This document shows, piece after piece, positions 35,430-47,830 of a stretch of DNA of 64,000 nt. Positions within the stretch are counted from its first letter, which is position 1; each line of letters starts with the position of its first letter. This DNA comes from Pseudoscleropodium purum (lineage: Eukaryota > Streptophyta > Bryopsida > Hypnales > Brachytheciaceae). The position numbers and the translations under genes are program-made. Under the pieces are notes generated by a model. That model was not told the DNA's origin, ran no database searches, and saw only the letters and a program-made list of their open reading frames with translations. Location: NCBI GenBank assembly GCA_963969395.1, contig OZ017798.1, positions 3,782,001 to 3,846,000 of the forward strand, written 5' to 3'.

Positions 35430-36410
35430 TACATGTACAATAACATTTGACAAATATGCAAAAGCTATGAAGTTACTTCATTTTGCTCTCCAAAAAATTG
35501 AACTCATTTGACTAAGCCTTTAAACATAGTATGCAATTTTTTGTATTGCAAAATTACATCTTCAACATGAAGAGTGAAATGTGGTGCCAAAACAACTTAT
35601 GGGTTAATAGGAAATTTCCATCCTAGCTTTAAGCCTCTAAAATTTGTGCACACCTAGTCTCCTCTAAGAATCACAAGAGCTCATAAAATTCATAAACAAC
35701 TTATTCATAAATTATGAACTCATACATTGAAATGTTGATTTTGTTAGATTTTTCCTTATTCCATGACTTTGTCTCTTTCAAAACAAGCCAATGTGAAATG
35801 CAAATCTATACTTGTCATAGTTTTTAGAGTGTTGTATATGTTTGTGCCTCAATATATATTTGGGGTCACAATTTGACAATTTCTGTTTACAGTGATGTAA
35901 AATGTACCTCAGTTGGACAGTTGCATCCAATAATGTGAATGCACTCTTGCACCTTTTGTGTTGCAAGATGTAATCAGTTGAGGAGTGGTGCATATGTTCT
36001 TGTTCAGTGTAAGCATCCACCATGGAAATCAAGGTTTTCATTTAATCAAACTGTTTCAAGGACTTCGGACATCATCATCATGATGCTCTTCCCCATAATT
36101 CATTTGAAAGGAACCTATTCATGGTCATAGCAATCACACAAATTTTCCTCATGATATAAGGTAGAAGAACCTATTTCGGATAACTTAAGTGTTTCAGCTT
36201 GTATAATGTAAGAAAGTCATGGAGAATTGAGTTTAAGGAGTTCAATGTGTGTGAAAATTAGGATGGGAAGGAACTCAAAGAAAAAAAATTTTAAAAAATA
36301 AAAAATCTCTTAAAATGAATATTTTCTTGAAAATAAATGTAGAGTTTTCATCTGGACCCATTCTTGTTTCATAGACTCACCTATTTTGGTTAGCTTTAGC
36401 ACTTTTCCCC
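35430..36410. other. AT-rich gene-free DNA
   Basis: Overlapping opposite-strand frames at 35778-36130 carry no motif. Nothing else is recognised. Confidence 0.3.
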
Positions 36411-37786
36411 AAACCAAGAAGGAAGAGAGATGAGTGAATGAGAAGGAACAAACAGTGAATCTTTCTCAATAATACTACATTCAACTGCTGTCCACAGTAG
36501 GGTACTCTATATAACCATCGTGGGGGACCTGTCCGAAATAGGTTCATCTTTCATAGATGAAAATTCAAAACCAGTCACAAGTGACTTCGCACATGAATCA
36601 AAGAGACCAAAATTAGTAATCACTACCAGTCACTGCCGAAACTGGGACACTTTCGTCAATTTCATTTAATTGCTGCTAATTCCTGCACTGAAAATTGTGA
36701 CATACGTCAAGTCAGTGTACAGTACACAAATCTCTAGAAACTAGGACAGATATCACGAATCGTCGATTTAACTAAGTCAATCATAGAATTGTCACAACCA
36801 AGACTGAATGAAAGATCAAAGGATGTGGCTGGTATAGCTTGACATTTACAGGGGTGTCTGTACATGAAACACGTTCAATAAACAGCCTGTGACATAGGAT
36901 TTTCTTCCACAAAGAATTGCTTTCTCAGGTGTTCATTTTGGACTTTTCCACATGGCAAATCGGCAGACCATAAACTGTCTCCGCTGAACTCCCTTCTGGC
37001 AAGAATTGACCAAAAATCTTAACGAACAGATAGTCACATGGATCGAAATTCGTTCAAGTGTCCCGACCGTTTTGGGTCCTTATATCGATAAACCTTGAAA
37101 CCTGCATATGATATCCATTGACATATTCTTTCATACGCTGGAATCGTCTTTCAAAAACGTATAGAAATTTTGCTAGTGCAAATATGCAATTAAGGGTGTC
37201 CCTTGCTGATCGGCTTGCAGAGCTCCCCTTCCAATTCGATCGAGCTTTTGGTAGAGAAAAAACGCGGGACCTAGCTTCCTTTCGCTGTACTGTACAGTAC
37301 AATTGTAGACATTCAAATCCTTGCAGGGAAAAATGCACCACTGGTAGAGTTTATGTGATTCCGGAAACAAATCTCCCGTTTGATTCACGTACGACACCGC
37401 CGCAGGCACCAAGTGAGAACTCCGAGAGTTCACTCTGAGCATCTTCACGTTCGGCCCTTAACTTTGCGCAAGAACGGAGCTGCCATGGAGGTGCTTGCAA
37501 TTGCAGGCGAAGCTCCTGAATTAGCCGAGATTCACATACCAATGGGGAGCCCAGTCTCCTTGCAACAGCCTCCCGCTCTCCGACACCATGACCATCGAGT
37601 ATTCCGGGTTCACTTTCTCCCCAATCAAGACTGCACACTGCCCTCCGCACGAGCCGCTACACTGGTCTTATAACCCGAACCGCCACACGCTCAATCTGTT
37701 CTTTTGTACGCTCCCTCCCGTACTCCTGTGGGAGCGCTTCGGCAAGAAACACCGGCCGTTTTTGTTGCCTAGTCCGTAGAACTCAT
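36411..37786. other. Balanced-composition segment with unrecognised open frames
   Basis: Base composition rises to gene-like values. A TATA-like CTATATAA lies at 36507-36514. Near 37450-37780 both strands are open for 60-100 codons: plus-strand SDTMTIEYSGFTFSPIKTAH, or minus-strand EKVNPEYSMVMVSESGRLLQ. Which strand codes, if either, is undecided, and in-frame stops interrupt extension. The block ends abruptly at the interleaved inverted repeat, and similar composition resumes at 39080, so one locus may have been split. Confidence 0.3.
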
Positions 37787-39075
37787 GATTTTTTTTAATA
37801 GTATTGAAAAATTAGAAAAAAAAAATTAGAAAAAAATTAGAAAAATATGTTTGATGTATAATCCTTTAAAGAGAAGGTACCCTAGGAAGGAAAAGCATTG
37901 AAACAAATTTTAAGTAGGAGAATTATAAAAGTGCAAAATTTCATGAAAATAGGTACTTTGACGTTTTAATTTGTAAAAAAGTGAGAAAACAATTTTTAAA
38001 GAAACTAAAAATTGGCAATTTGTGAAGACGTCATGATGAAAAGATTTCACCAAAAGAATGATTTTGAAATCATTTTCAATGTTCAAAATTGCACGCACAA
38101 GGGAGCCATGTTTGTGAGTGAATGCAAGAAACACTAGTATTATTTTGTATCACACTTGTAGTTTCTAAGTTGTGATTGGCCATATCTTTGTAGATTGAAG
38201 CCAATGTACTTGAATTTTTTTTATGAAGATCAGTATTTAAACAATAAGTAGAAAACTTATTTTCCAAAAAAATTCAAAAATTATTTTATATTTAAATTTC
38301 AATTTAGCTAATTTGTTACACTTTGCACTTTAGGGTTTTTTAGTACTGGGGACTACCCAAAATTAATGATCTAGGGCTCAAATTTTTGTACTCTATTTCT
38401 ATACTAGAGATGCATGTGCACACCAAAAAGAACTTAAAAAAACATTATTTTATGTCCTCTACATTCATGCAAACAAGGCTCCTTTGTGTACACAATTCTG
38501 AACAATGAAAATGGTTTCAAGGTAATTTATTTAGTAAAATCTATTCATCATGAAGTCTTCTCAAATTGCCAATTTTTAGTTTCTTTAAAAATTGTCTTCC
38601 CTATTTTTTACAAATTAAAACTTCAAAGTACCTATTTTCATGAGATTTTGCACTTTTTTAGTTCTCCTACTTAAAAAAATTTTCTATGGTTTCCCTTCTT
38701 AGGTTACCTTTTCTCTAAAGGTTTATACATGAAACATATTTTTCAAATTTTTTCAAATTTTTTTTCAAATTCTATAGTACTACTAAAAAAATCATGAATA
38801 TTGTGGCCAATGCAACAAAACCAAAAGGTGTTTCTTGCATTCATCCTTGTATAAATGTAGAGGACATGAAATAATGTTTTTTTAAGTTGTTTTTGGTGTG
38901 CACATGCCCCTCAAGTGTGGAAATAGAATACAAAAATTTCAGCTCTAAATCATTAATTTTGGGTAGTCCCAAATACTAAAACCCCTAAATTGCAAAGTAT
39001 GACAAATTAGCTAAATTGGAATTTAAATGTAAAATGATTTTTGAATTTTTTTGAAAAATAAGTTCTTTAATTATT
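37787..39075. repeat. Interleaved inverted repeats A-B-A'-B' (~1.3 kb)
   Basis: A (about 37787-38125) is the reverse complement of A' (about 38466-38797): ATGATTTTTTTTAATAGTA matches TACTACTAAAAAAATCAT, and AAATAGGTACTTTGA matches its complement near 38628. B (about 38235-38464) is the reverse complement of B' (about 38840-39070): TTTATGTCCTCTAC matches GTAGAGGACATGAAA, and GACTACCCAAAATTAATGAT matches its complement near 38965. The order A, B, A', B' is not a simple hairpin. The sequence is AT-rich and non-coding. Confidence 0.75.
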
Positions 39076-39079
39076 GTTT

Positions 39080-39660
39080 AAATGTTTCTTGCATTCACCC
39101 TTCATTCAAGCCTTTCCCCCACTCCTTTTACTGTTTTCTGGAGGAGAATGTCGATTGAGACGTTGAGGGGATTGAGACTCCAAGGATGTGCCTTCGAGCG
39201 CAAGGTTTCGTGTGTCCACAAAGGCCGACGGCCGCTCCCGGAGAGTGACCAGCTACCCACCGATTCTCACGACCATGGTTCGCAACGATTTGGCGAATCA
39301 GATTCTCAAAGTCACAGTCTTTCTCTTTCTCTCGCGGCAACATCTCGATCAAGGATTCTATGGATGTCATCTTTTCTGTCCTTGGGGTCATAAGGACTAT
39401 GGTGCCGCGAAGCGCTGTAAAAATGACGTAGTCAGGCCAGGGAGTGCAAGTGGGCTTCCCTGAGACTTGTCTGCAACGGCAATGGATCCAGGTGAGGGCG
39501 ACGGTGCCGGAAGAGCATCAAACGGAGAGTACAACAGGGTTTGCAAACCGCCTGCACACGAAGTTTTCCCCGTCTCATGTCAAACACAGGGAGACCGGGA
39601 GGCGTTACCCCCCGGTACAAACTTGGGGGTTGTAACTTGACACCCCCACCCAAAAAAATT
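39080..39660. other. GC-balanced segment with unrecognised open frames
   Basis: Both strands are open in several frames. The minus-strand frame at 39128-39391 includes MTSIESLIEMLPREKEKDCD, which looks protein-like, but no family is recognised and frame changes are needed to extend it. It may be continuous with 36411-37786 before the insertion of the inverted repeat. Confidence 0.25.
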
Positions 39661-39712
39661 TCTTAGAACAGAAAGTTGGAGGGGGTCAAGCTACAACCGC
39701 AAAGCTTAACCG

Positions 39713-39727
39713 GTGTGTGTGTGTGTG
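39713..39727. repeat. (GT)n microsatellite
   Basis: Seven and a half GT units lie in balanced-composition DNA. Confidence 0.9.
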
Positions 39728-41640
39728 GTGGTAACCGTTCCCCAGTCTCTCTGTGAAAAAAACTTGAGTAAAGGGCAACAAACATTCGAACACGTCAAAA
39801 GGAACGCCTCTTGAAAAAAACTGCTGTGGAACACATTGAAAGTTTGCAGGGCATGTCGAAAAAAATTAGTTTGGGTGCTTGTGAAATTACATCACCACTG
39901 ACCTGGACGTCTGTGGCAGAATAATGCTGCTGACTTTCTACAACCTCCTCTTCGTATGCAAATGAAGTCCAATACTGAGAAGCATTCTTGACGAGTGGAT
40001 CAGCCACTTTCACCCCTTTCACCCCTTTCACCAAACACGCTAGAATTTAGTAGATCTCAGTATGCTGGCCTAGCGATATGCCAGACGTTTTCTTCGGCAT
40101 CGTTTTAGGGATTGAGTAGCTAGAAACTTACCTCCCAATTTTATACCTTGAGCTCAGTGAGTACCAAAGTTGCTCTTGGCGAATACCAGATCAAGTCTTG
40201 GATGTTTTGATGAGCATGCATGACTGTGTGGTACATTGCATGGGCTCTCTTGGGTGTTTTGATAGCCAGTTACCTAATTAAACTGTACAGCTTAACTTGT
40301 TAATAGTTTGTTAAAGACGTTGTCCTGCTGACGGATGATTCAAACACATTCATCCATTGCCTCAGTTCCAACACAATTAACATAGAAAGAGTCTCACGGG
40401 GATTGAGGACAGTCTGGTGTTAACCGGAGCTCACAATTCGATCGATTTGCCAGGCTAAGTTAATGCCACATTCAATTCCAGTAAGTGGTTCAAATACACT
40501 CATGCACCCTGCACCTGATCTAGACTTTGCAGAAATTAATTAACTGGCGGTGGAAGTGATGGCGGTCACATATCTAAATCCCATCCATGCAATTGCGGTA
40601 CAGACATGCGGTGCCGGACAGCGAAGATCAGACACACGAGAGGCACAAAAAGAGTAAGGAAAGAAAAGGAAGCGGAAATAAAACAGGGAAGAGACGAGGG
40701 GATTTGGTCGCACCTTGACGTCGACCACTTGATTCATATCTCTACTGCCGATTTTTTTGGTTAGACTACGTCCGACTCGCTCGGTATACTCTTTCCCACA
40801 ATAACTGATGAAGCGCACGCTTGAGCTATTCGTGCTGATGGCGAATTCAATTCTTCCACGAAAAAGATACATCAAAGCAACTGGGCGCCCTAGCTTAACT
40901 TACCGATCCTTCTACAGTTCAGGAAATCAATGACAATCTGGGATCCGAAACGAACAGACTGATCTAGAGATCATTTCCTTGACTCGAGCGCCTGAAATTG
41001 TGACCCAAACCAAAAAAAACAACCTCAAAACTAGCTAGGACAGCTGTAGAATTACAATTCACGTCACGCGTCCCGCCTCGAAGTGCCCAAGTTGTGCAAT
41101 ACGTACTCCAATTTAACGAAATTGACGAAATGAAGTTCCTGGGGAACGCATACTGAAGTACATACAATTATTATGTATGCGCAAGATCAATCTATGGCGA
41201 GCGAGATACTGTTAATTACTATCATTACTACCCGGCTACTCTGCCTTTGCTGATTCAAAGTTTCAAGGAAATCAATTAAAGGAAGAAACGGGTGCACCTT
41301 CAAATCCGATGAGCTTCATGGCTGGTGAGGCTCGGCGACTTGGGTTGGCAATGCATCCATGGCAGTCTGTAAGTTCGTCTGTAACCATGTGGAGAAATCA
41401 ATAGGGGAGCTTACGGAACGTGGATGAGTGTCTCGCAGCGGAGATCTTTGATTCTTTTCAGATATTTGGATGTGACCTCAAGGAATTGCACCCAAAGACC
41501 ACCAAAGAAGTATTTACTGTTTTTTTCTGTGGCATTGAATCTCGCATGGACTATGGTGTCTGAATCCAAGTTTTTAAGACATTTTTTGAATTGGAATTTT
41601 TTTACTTTTGCAAGTGAATTGACCTAGGAGTAAGGGTAGA
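39728..41640 (-). other. Candidate exons of an unrecognised minus-strand gene
   Basis: Several protein-like minus-strand stretches lie in balanced DNA: 41415-41559 (FNATEKNSKYFFGGLWVQFL) flanked by a CAG acceptor and a GTAAGC donor; about 41300-41390 (ANPSRRASPAMKLIGFEG) followed by GTGCAC; about 40715-40890 (FAISTNSSSVRFISYCGKEY) followed by GTGCGA; and 39795-40020 (DPLVKNASQYWTSFAYEEEV). I recognise none of them. The gap between the first two (about 36-48 bp) is too short for a normal plant intron, so the set may be a pseudogene or include chance frames. Confidence 0.3.
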
Positions 41641-42339
41641 AGGTAGGAGGTCCATAAATGGACCATTTAAGAGCTGGAACTGATTTTTTGGGAGGTGAAC
41701 TTCTTCAAATATTTTTCAGTAATTTTTCCTTGAAAGACAAGTGGTATTGGCATCTAACCCAAGTTATTTCATTTTTTTTTAAGCATTGTGGAATTAGTTT
41801 TGAAATTTTGAAGTTGAAATGGCATATTGCTCTAAAAGCATCCACCACCTAAAATGTACATAATTTGTACATGGTTGAAGGTACACTACATGCATATAGT
41901 GTACATTTGAAGACACTATAAGAAAATTGTGTTTTTTTTAACAAGTGCTAAAACATGTCTAGATCTTTTTTGAAACGTGAAGCATGTTTACTTAAGATGT
42001 GTAGAAAAATCCGTCAAGATTGATATGGAAAAAACACAAGAAAATCTAAAAAAACATGCCATGTTTTTAGAGAAACATCACAACAAACACTATTTAAAAA
42101 AGTGGCCAGAATGTGTCATATGGCAATCACATAAGCGCCACGCAAGTAGGTAATGCCACATAGGATTTTTTTCACTTGACCAAAAGATGAGTGGTAGTTG
42201 ACATCATGTTTTTTTGAAATTTTTCATACTGTTTTTAGTGACATCAACTTAGACGTCCATAAGAATTTGAATATTATTCTTAGCAACATCCACTTTGACG
42301 GATAGATGTTTCTTGGAACATCAATCTTGATGTTAGCTT

Positions 42340-42480
42340 AGATGTATGCCATATATAATGCATTATATATTGTACACAACACATCATATACCATACACAA
42401 TATATTATACATCATAAAAAATACATTATATACAATACACTATATATAATATATCATACACCATACATTGTACACCATAT
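42340..42480. repeat. Degenerate AT-rich ATACATTATATAC-type repeat
   Basis: Imperfect iterations of ATACATTATAYAC and CATACACAATATATT form a low-complexity run of about 140 bp. Confidence 0.6.
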
Positions 42481-42664
42481 AGATGATAATATTGATTGAC
42501 TTGAAAAGCCTTATTATAAGTATTTTGATATGAAAAAGGCAAGTTATTTATGCAAGAAGGATAGTAGGAAGGAAGACAAACTATATGGGACATTTGAAAC
42601 GTAATTTTTTATTATTAAAATTAGAATTTTAGGTTTGAGTAATATAATGAACATGATGTTGTCT

Positions 42665-42796
42665 CACAAAAAACATCTAGACGTTATAGAGGACATCTTA
42701 GATGACAACACAAAAAACGTCTCAATGTCATAGAGGACATTGCTATTGACATCACAAAAAACATCTACATGCGGTAGAAGACATCTTAGCTAATGT
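42665..42796. repeat. Three tandem 44-bp units
   Basis: Units begin CACAAAAAACRTCTMNA at 42665, 42709 and 42753, exactly 44 bp apart, each with a (T/G)AGA(G/A)GACAT phrase. They are probably subterminal repeats of the CACTA-like element to the left. Confidence 0.8.
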
Positions 42797-42800
42797 CTAC

Positions 42801-44253
42801 TATAACAATGTTAGAATTCTAAAATGGCATTAAAGCATGCTAACTTGGTATGCCACTTCATCCTCTTTGGACACCATATTACTCAAATGCTAATGCAAGT
42901 GGCCTTTTTTGGACAAAAAAAATGCTATATGGTTTGCTTTCACCTATTTTTTCACATGTGGTCACTATTTTACCTTAGCTCCCAAGAATTTTTAGAAATT
43001 TATTTGCAGTCAAATTTGAAGCCCTTCCTAATGTGTGCAAGTCATTTGTAGTCTTTCTAACATTCCTCTTGTTTCAGATCAAATCCAAAATGTTAGTGCC
43101 AACAAAAACTATAAGCTCTAAGAATTCTCTCAATTTATTTAAATGTATTATACATCTTGTGAAATCAAATATCTATTGTGATTTTGCCTACAAGATGTAT
43201 TTCACATTATGCTAATTTAAAAGACCCATTGACAATAGAAAATGAAGATTTAAAATAGATACCCTTGTACAAAATGTTGAATTGAAAAATCATAATCATT
43301 CATCATTAAAATCAAATGTTCAAGGTTGAAGCTACACTTAAAGGAGACATCACTTTTAAAAATAACTAATTAAAATAGTGAGTACTTTAGGATTTCTTTT
43401 ACTTTAAAGTTTTGTCAATACCAAAATGTGGTGCCTTTGCATTTTGGATTTACATGTCATAAACGTAATAGAAAAAGGTGAATATCTATTTTTATAATTA
43501 CTTTACCTATATTTTAAAAATAATATTTTATTAATGAAATAATGAAATATTGAAATTGAGTAGAATTTTAATTTATAGGAGAAGAATTGCCTTTTAGAAT
43601 TCAAGATGATAACAAAATTGTTTCTAAACATGCAAAGAAGAATTTGCGCTAGAAATATTGAACAAGGCTATGATATGAAAAGTGCAACATCTTCTATTCT
43701 ATTTGCAATCCAATTCTTTGAAAGCCTTCAATGGAAAATGAAATAAGTGCAATATACAATAGAAGTGAGTGCAAAATCATTGTTTTCTTTCCAATTTTCT
43801 CTGTTGTTTGGAAGAAGATATAAACAATAATTATCCTAAAAAAATTTCCAAAAAATTTCTCAGAAAATAGCTAAGCTTCTAGCTTTTTTACATTATCAAA
43901 TTGTTGCACCCTAGTGCATGAGTAAAGAACAAAATTTTTATTTATCAAACATGCAAATGGTTCAAAATGAGCATCTCTAAATGTAAGACATAGGTTTCCT
44001 TCTTTAAAAGTTATAAGTTTTAAAACTTCTTTTTTTAAAGCAATATTTAGCATACCATTTCCTTACATTTTCCATTACTATTTTATTATATATAACTTTT
44101 ACAATTAGATTACTCTAAACCTGCATTTTCACACATGTACTCTTTCTTCTAAAGGATTTATAGTGAAAATATTTTTTCTAAAGCAAAAAAAACTAATACT
44201 TCCCATAATGCAAATATATGTGTTCTGAATAGCAATTATGATAATTTCAAAAA
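42801..44253. other. AT-rich gene-free DNA
   Basis: Short open frames at 42824-43215 on the plus strand carry no motifs. Nothing is recognised. Confidence 0.3.
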
Positions 44254-44274
44254 TCTCTCTCTCTCTCTCTCTCT
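44254..44274. repeat. (TC)n microsatellite
   Basis: Twenty-one bases of uninterrupted TC repeat in AT-rich DNA. Confidence 0.95.
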
Positions 44275-44382
44275 ATGTTTCATTCTATGAATTATGGAAC
44301 ATAATGTAAAACAACTTCCCTAAGAATTCTAAAGCCAATATTTTGAACCATTTGTATGTCCCAAATTTAAAAAAATTGATTT

Positions 44383-44950
44383 TATTCCTAAAGTTCCAAG
44401 GCCAATTTTTTGTCTAAAATGGCTCAATATTGAAAGTTTGGCTACTTTCATCCGAGAAAATCTAAATTCTTTTTTAAGAATCAAATCATAAGATCTTGCA
44501 CTTCACTTGTCTCAAATCATGTGGTCAGAATTTCATGACTATATAGATTAGAAGATATTAACATTCAAAGTTCAAGAGCAAAGATTATTTGAATAAATTT
44601 AAAAAAAATTTAAGTACTTTTTGATTTTTTAATAATTTAACTGAACTTATAATTGAAAAAAATATTAACACAAGTAAGCTTTTTCCAAGATTCTTTAGTG
44701 AACGAAATGAAATTTTTTTTAAGAGCTATTCCTTAAGAATTATCCAAAATTTTAAATTTTATTGAGTGATGAATTACTAACTAAGTGAAAATTTCTAAAA
44801 ACTTCTAAAATATTTATATAATGTTTTTTAATATTATGGAAATTTCTCGATTGATTTATAAGAAATATAAAAATTTAGAGTCAAAAGATCAATCAATAAT
44901 ATTTCATTCATTAAAATTTTAAATTTTGAAGAATCCTTACTTGAAAATTC
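44383..44950. mobile_element. TTAACCCC-family fragment (reverse orientation)
   Basis: It begins TATTCCTAAAGTTCCAAGGC, an eroded family terminus. It runs as the reverse complement of about 57446-57150, including AAGATCTTGCACTTCACTTG and AGAAGATATTAACATTC. It is non-coding, and its right edge is uncertain. Confidence 0.5.
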
Positions 44951-45289
44951 TAAATAGAATTCTCATTCTACATATTAAAAAGCCTTGAAAAAAATTTACT
45001 TCTATACATAGTTTTTTCTTATTTTTCTCCACTTGATTGTTCTTGCTTTTTTGCACTAACTTGTATTCATTATTCTCCCATCTTGAATTAGAGCATTCAA
45101 GCTATAAATTTTTTCTATATATGAAATCTGACTTTATAATACGAAAGATTGTTTTATATATGTAAAGGGTTGCCTTTATAATGTGAAAAGCTTCCTTTAT
45201 AACATACCAGTTTGTTAGGGTTAGCAAAAAAGTTAGTTTTCAAGAATCCAAAAATAAAATAAAATAAATAAGAGACATTGTCAAATTTG

Positions 45290-45660
45290 CCAAAAATTAA
45301 TCCTTGACGTCCCATTGTTCCCTTGAGTGGAAAATAGGCAAGTTCCTATGACCTCAATCTTTGGTGAATTTTCTTAAAACTTTATCATAATATACAAAAA
45401 CGAATAAGCTTTATAGGAATATAAATTTTATTTCAATTGGTGCTTGGGAGCAAAAGTTATACCACAAAAGCCTAGAACTAAATTTGTCGGGTAGCCTCCA
45501 AAAAATAAATAAAACTCAAATTAGAAGTTTTCAATTTTTTTTTCTAAAATATTATACTTTTGTGTATATGTAAAGCTTTGAGTCATTCTATTTGAATTAG
45601 TCATGACAAAATTGTATAGTAATTAACAAAATTATATAGTGATTTCATTCTAACAAATTG
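45290..45660. mobile_element. TTAACCCC-family fragment (forward orientation)
   Basis: It aligns with 56525-56830. A stretch starting ATTTCAATTGGTGC and continuing through GGGAGCAAAAGTTATACCAC is almost identical in the two. The TTAACCCC terminus itself is missing here. With 44383-44950 it gives two half-copies in opposite orientation rather than one element. Confidence 0.6.
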
Positions 45661-46019
45661 ACATTGTATGAAAATAATGCCCAACCTGTAATCTAACCCG
45701 TCTTCCCTAATTGCTACAGTAGGTCAGCTTCCAACCTATTCCCACAAGAACTTCTCAAAGTAAATAGTCTGTGAAAAAGACTCTCCGTGCTGACGTGATA
45801 GTTCTTTGTTTTCAAGGATGTTTTAAAAAATGCCTGGATTTTTCTTATAATGTTTCATTTAACATTCTTGTCAAATGAAACATTCACTTGTCTTACATTT
45901 GACATCTACAAGTTTGTCAAAACATCCTCAAAAATTCTTGCTCCCTAGGCAATCACCGCATTCTAAAGTTTGTGTTTCGGAAAACATGTTTGTCTCTTTA
46001 AAACATCCTAAAAAACATT

Positions 46020-46033
46020 GTTTTCTTCTAGTG
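46020..46033. other. Isolated CACTA-type terminus
   Basis: GTTTTCTTCTAGTG is the exact reverse complement of the 14-bp left end of the CACTA element at 11073. The preceding 230 bp contain GATGTTTT/AAAACATC phrases in both orientations (45820, 45923, 46001), like subterminal repeats. The left end near 45800 is not clear. Confidence 0.5.
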
Positions 46034-47649
46034 AGAGGTGAGCGCTTTTAGAGCATGTGCACTTTTAGAACCTCCTAGCTTAGAATCTTTTGGATTAATT
46101 TGGGATTTTGTGTCTTCTAGTAAAAGCTATTGGAGAAATGAGTTTGCAATTTAATTGAAGCATTTCTTCAAAAGTTAAAGCAATCACATCTGTAAGTGAG
46201 AATTTGATGTAATTAAAAGTTAATTTGGATTTTTTGTAAGTTATTATAGGTAATTTGAGAAGGGGAGGGACCTTAGAAAAGTAAAAAAGGCCTCTCCTCT
46301 TTTCACTTAGCACTCCTTTACTTATTTAGTCAACTCACTGCCATGTTGTTGGAATTTGGGGTGATTTGTCAAAAACCTTGTTTTAAAGTGAATTTGGAGC
46401 CATTTTGCTCCTTTCGTTAATGTTCGAAGTTCAATTTAGAGGACGCTGAGACCCTTTTGAACAAGTCCTATCATATGTTGAAGTTGTTTATTAACATTTT
46501 TGTGTTTTTCATAGGTTTTTTTCAGTCCTTGATTGCTTACAATATTCTCTTGAGTAATTTGAGTGGAATTTCACAATTCTTTGTCAAAAATCCTCGAGGC
46601 CTGAACATACAAAATCCATGGTCTAAAAGTTGTAGAATTTGGTGTCATTTAGAGAGAGTTGTTTGTGGAAGCCTCTTATAGTTCATTTCTAGCTAAGTCC
46701 TTTATTTGGAGATTTAAATTTGCAACTACTCTCTGTATGATGAAGCTATTGTCATTTGTCTAATTTTTAAGTCTTAAATTTTGAATCAAAAACCTATACG
46801 GCAAAGCTTCATTCTTGAGACTAATTTTTGGTATTTCTTTATTTAACCCCTAAGCATTCTACAACCCCAAATATGGCTTCTTAAAATTTAACTTGGAGAA
46901 AATTGACCTCAAATCTTGATAGTTCTACCTTGAAAGAAGTACAAGGGGTGATGCTTGGAAGTGGTTTTGGTGGAAATCATTGCCAAAAATCCAAGTGGGG
47001 GTTCAACAAAAAATTGCAAAGTACAATAAAATGCACTTTTTGAAGTACAATCCCCCATGAAATGCTAATTTCAATGATTTCAATGCACCATTTTGACCAC
47101 TAAAATCTTATGATTTAGATGGTCAACCCTTGCTAAATTTTCACCACTCCTCTGGACCTACTCCTTTGTGAAATTCAATTGTGAAACATTCCATATCCCA
47201 TTTTTGTAGTCACAGTGCTAATTTTTCAAGCATTGGTCTAAAATTAGTGCATTACAAAAATCATGGCCTAGGCACTTTGGAATTAAATAATTTGAGTGGT
47301 TTCCCTTTGTAGGGCACTTCAAAATTTGTATTAGTCTAAGACAAAAATTCAATTTATATAATTATGTAAAGTTGGCCTAGTTAGCTAGAGCTCAAAAAAT
47401 TTAGTTCTTAAAATCTAAAATACAACCAATAGGCAAAAGAAGCTAGTTAAGTTTTCAAAGGAGGCATGCCAACTTGTGAGGTAGTCACTAGGCTTGGAGT
47501 AGGTAGTGAGATTGATTTCACATACCATCCTAAAAGGGCATTGGTTTTATTTCTAAAAACTCTAGTGACACCAAAAGGGACTTGGTTTTATTTCTAAAGG
47601 CTTTGGTGACCGCTAAAGGACTTCTAATTTAGTTGCTTAAAATTTGAGC
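46034..47649. other. AT-rich gene-free DNA with a lone element end
   Basis: No gene is recognised. TTAACCCCTAAGCATTC at 46843 is a TTAACCCC-family left terminus without an identified right partner. Confidence 0.35.
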
Positions 47650-47830
47650 TAAAGAAATTGAGGTTTAGAATTTCAAATATCAAAGTTGACTAAGGTTTGG
47701 AATTTTAAAATATTAGAGTGATTGGGAGGCTAGAATTTTATAATATAGAGTTGATTGAGATTTGGAATTTTAAATATTAACGTGATTGAGAGGCTAAAAC
47801 TTCAAATACCAAAATTCATTGAGAGGCTTT
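47650..47830. repeat. Degenerate ~34-bp tandem array
   Basis: About five units of the type TTTGGAATTTTAAATATTAGAGTGATTGAGAGGC (in parts) at 30-36 bp spacing. The same unit recurs at 49640-49750, on the other side of the element at 48541-49336. Confidence 0.65.

Larger units (their letters stand above)
41914..42800. mobile_element. CACTA-like left end and subterminal region
   Basis: CACTATAAGAAAATTGTG at 41914 has the form of a CACTA terminus. It is followed by recurring ACATC/GATGT and GACGT phrases like CACTA subterminal repeats, and by a segment near 42560 (GACAAACTATATGGGACAT) resembling the hairpin in the element at 48541-49336. A matching right end (CTTATAGTG) was not found, so the right boundary is unknown. 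Confidence 0.35.

Noticed and set aside
42665..42796. CRISPR-like array
   Set aside because: The units are directly adjacent without spacers and the DNA is plant nuclear; it is a simple tandem repeat.
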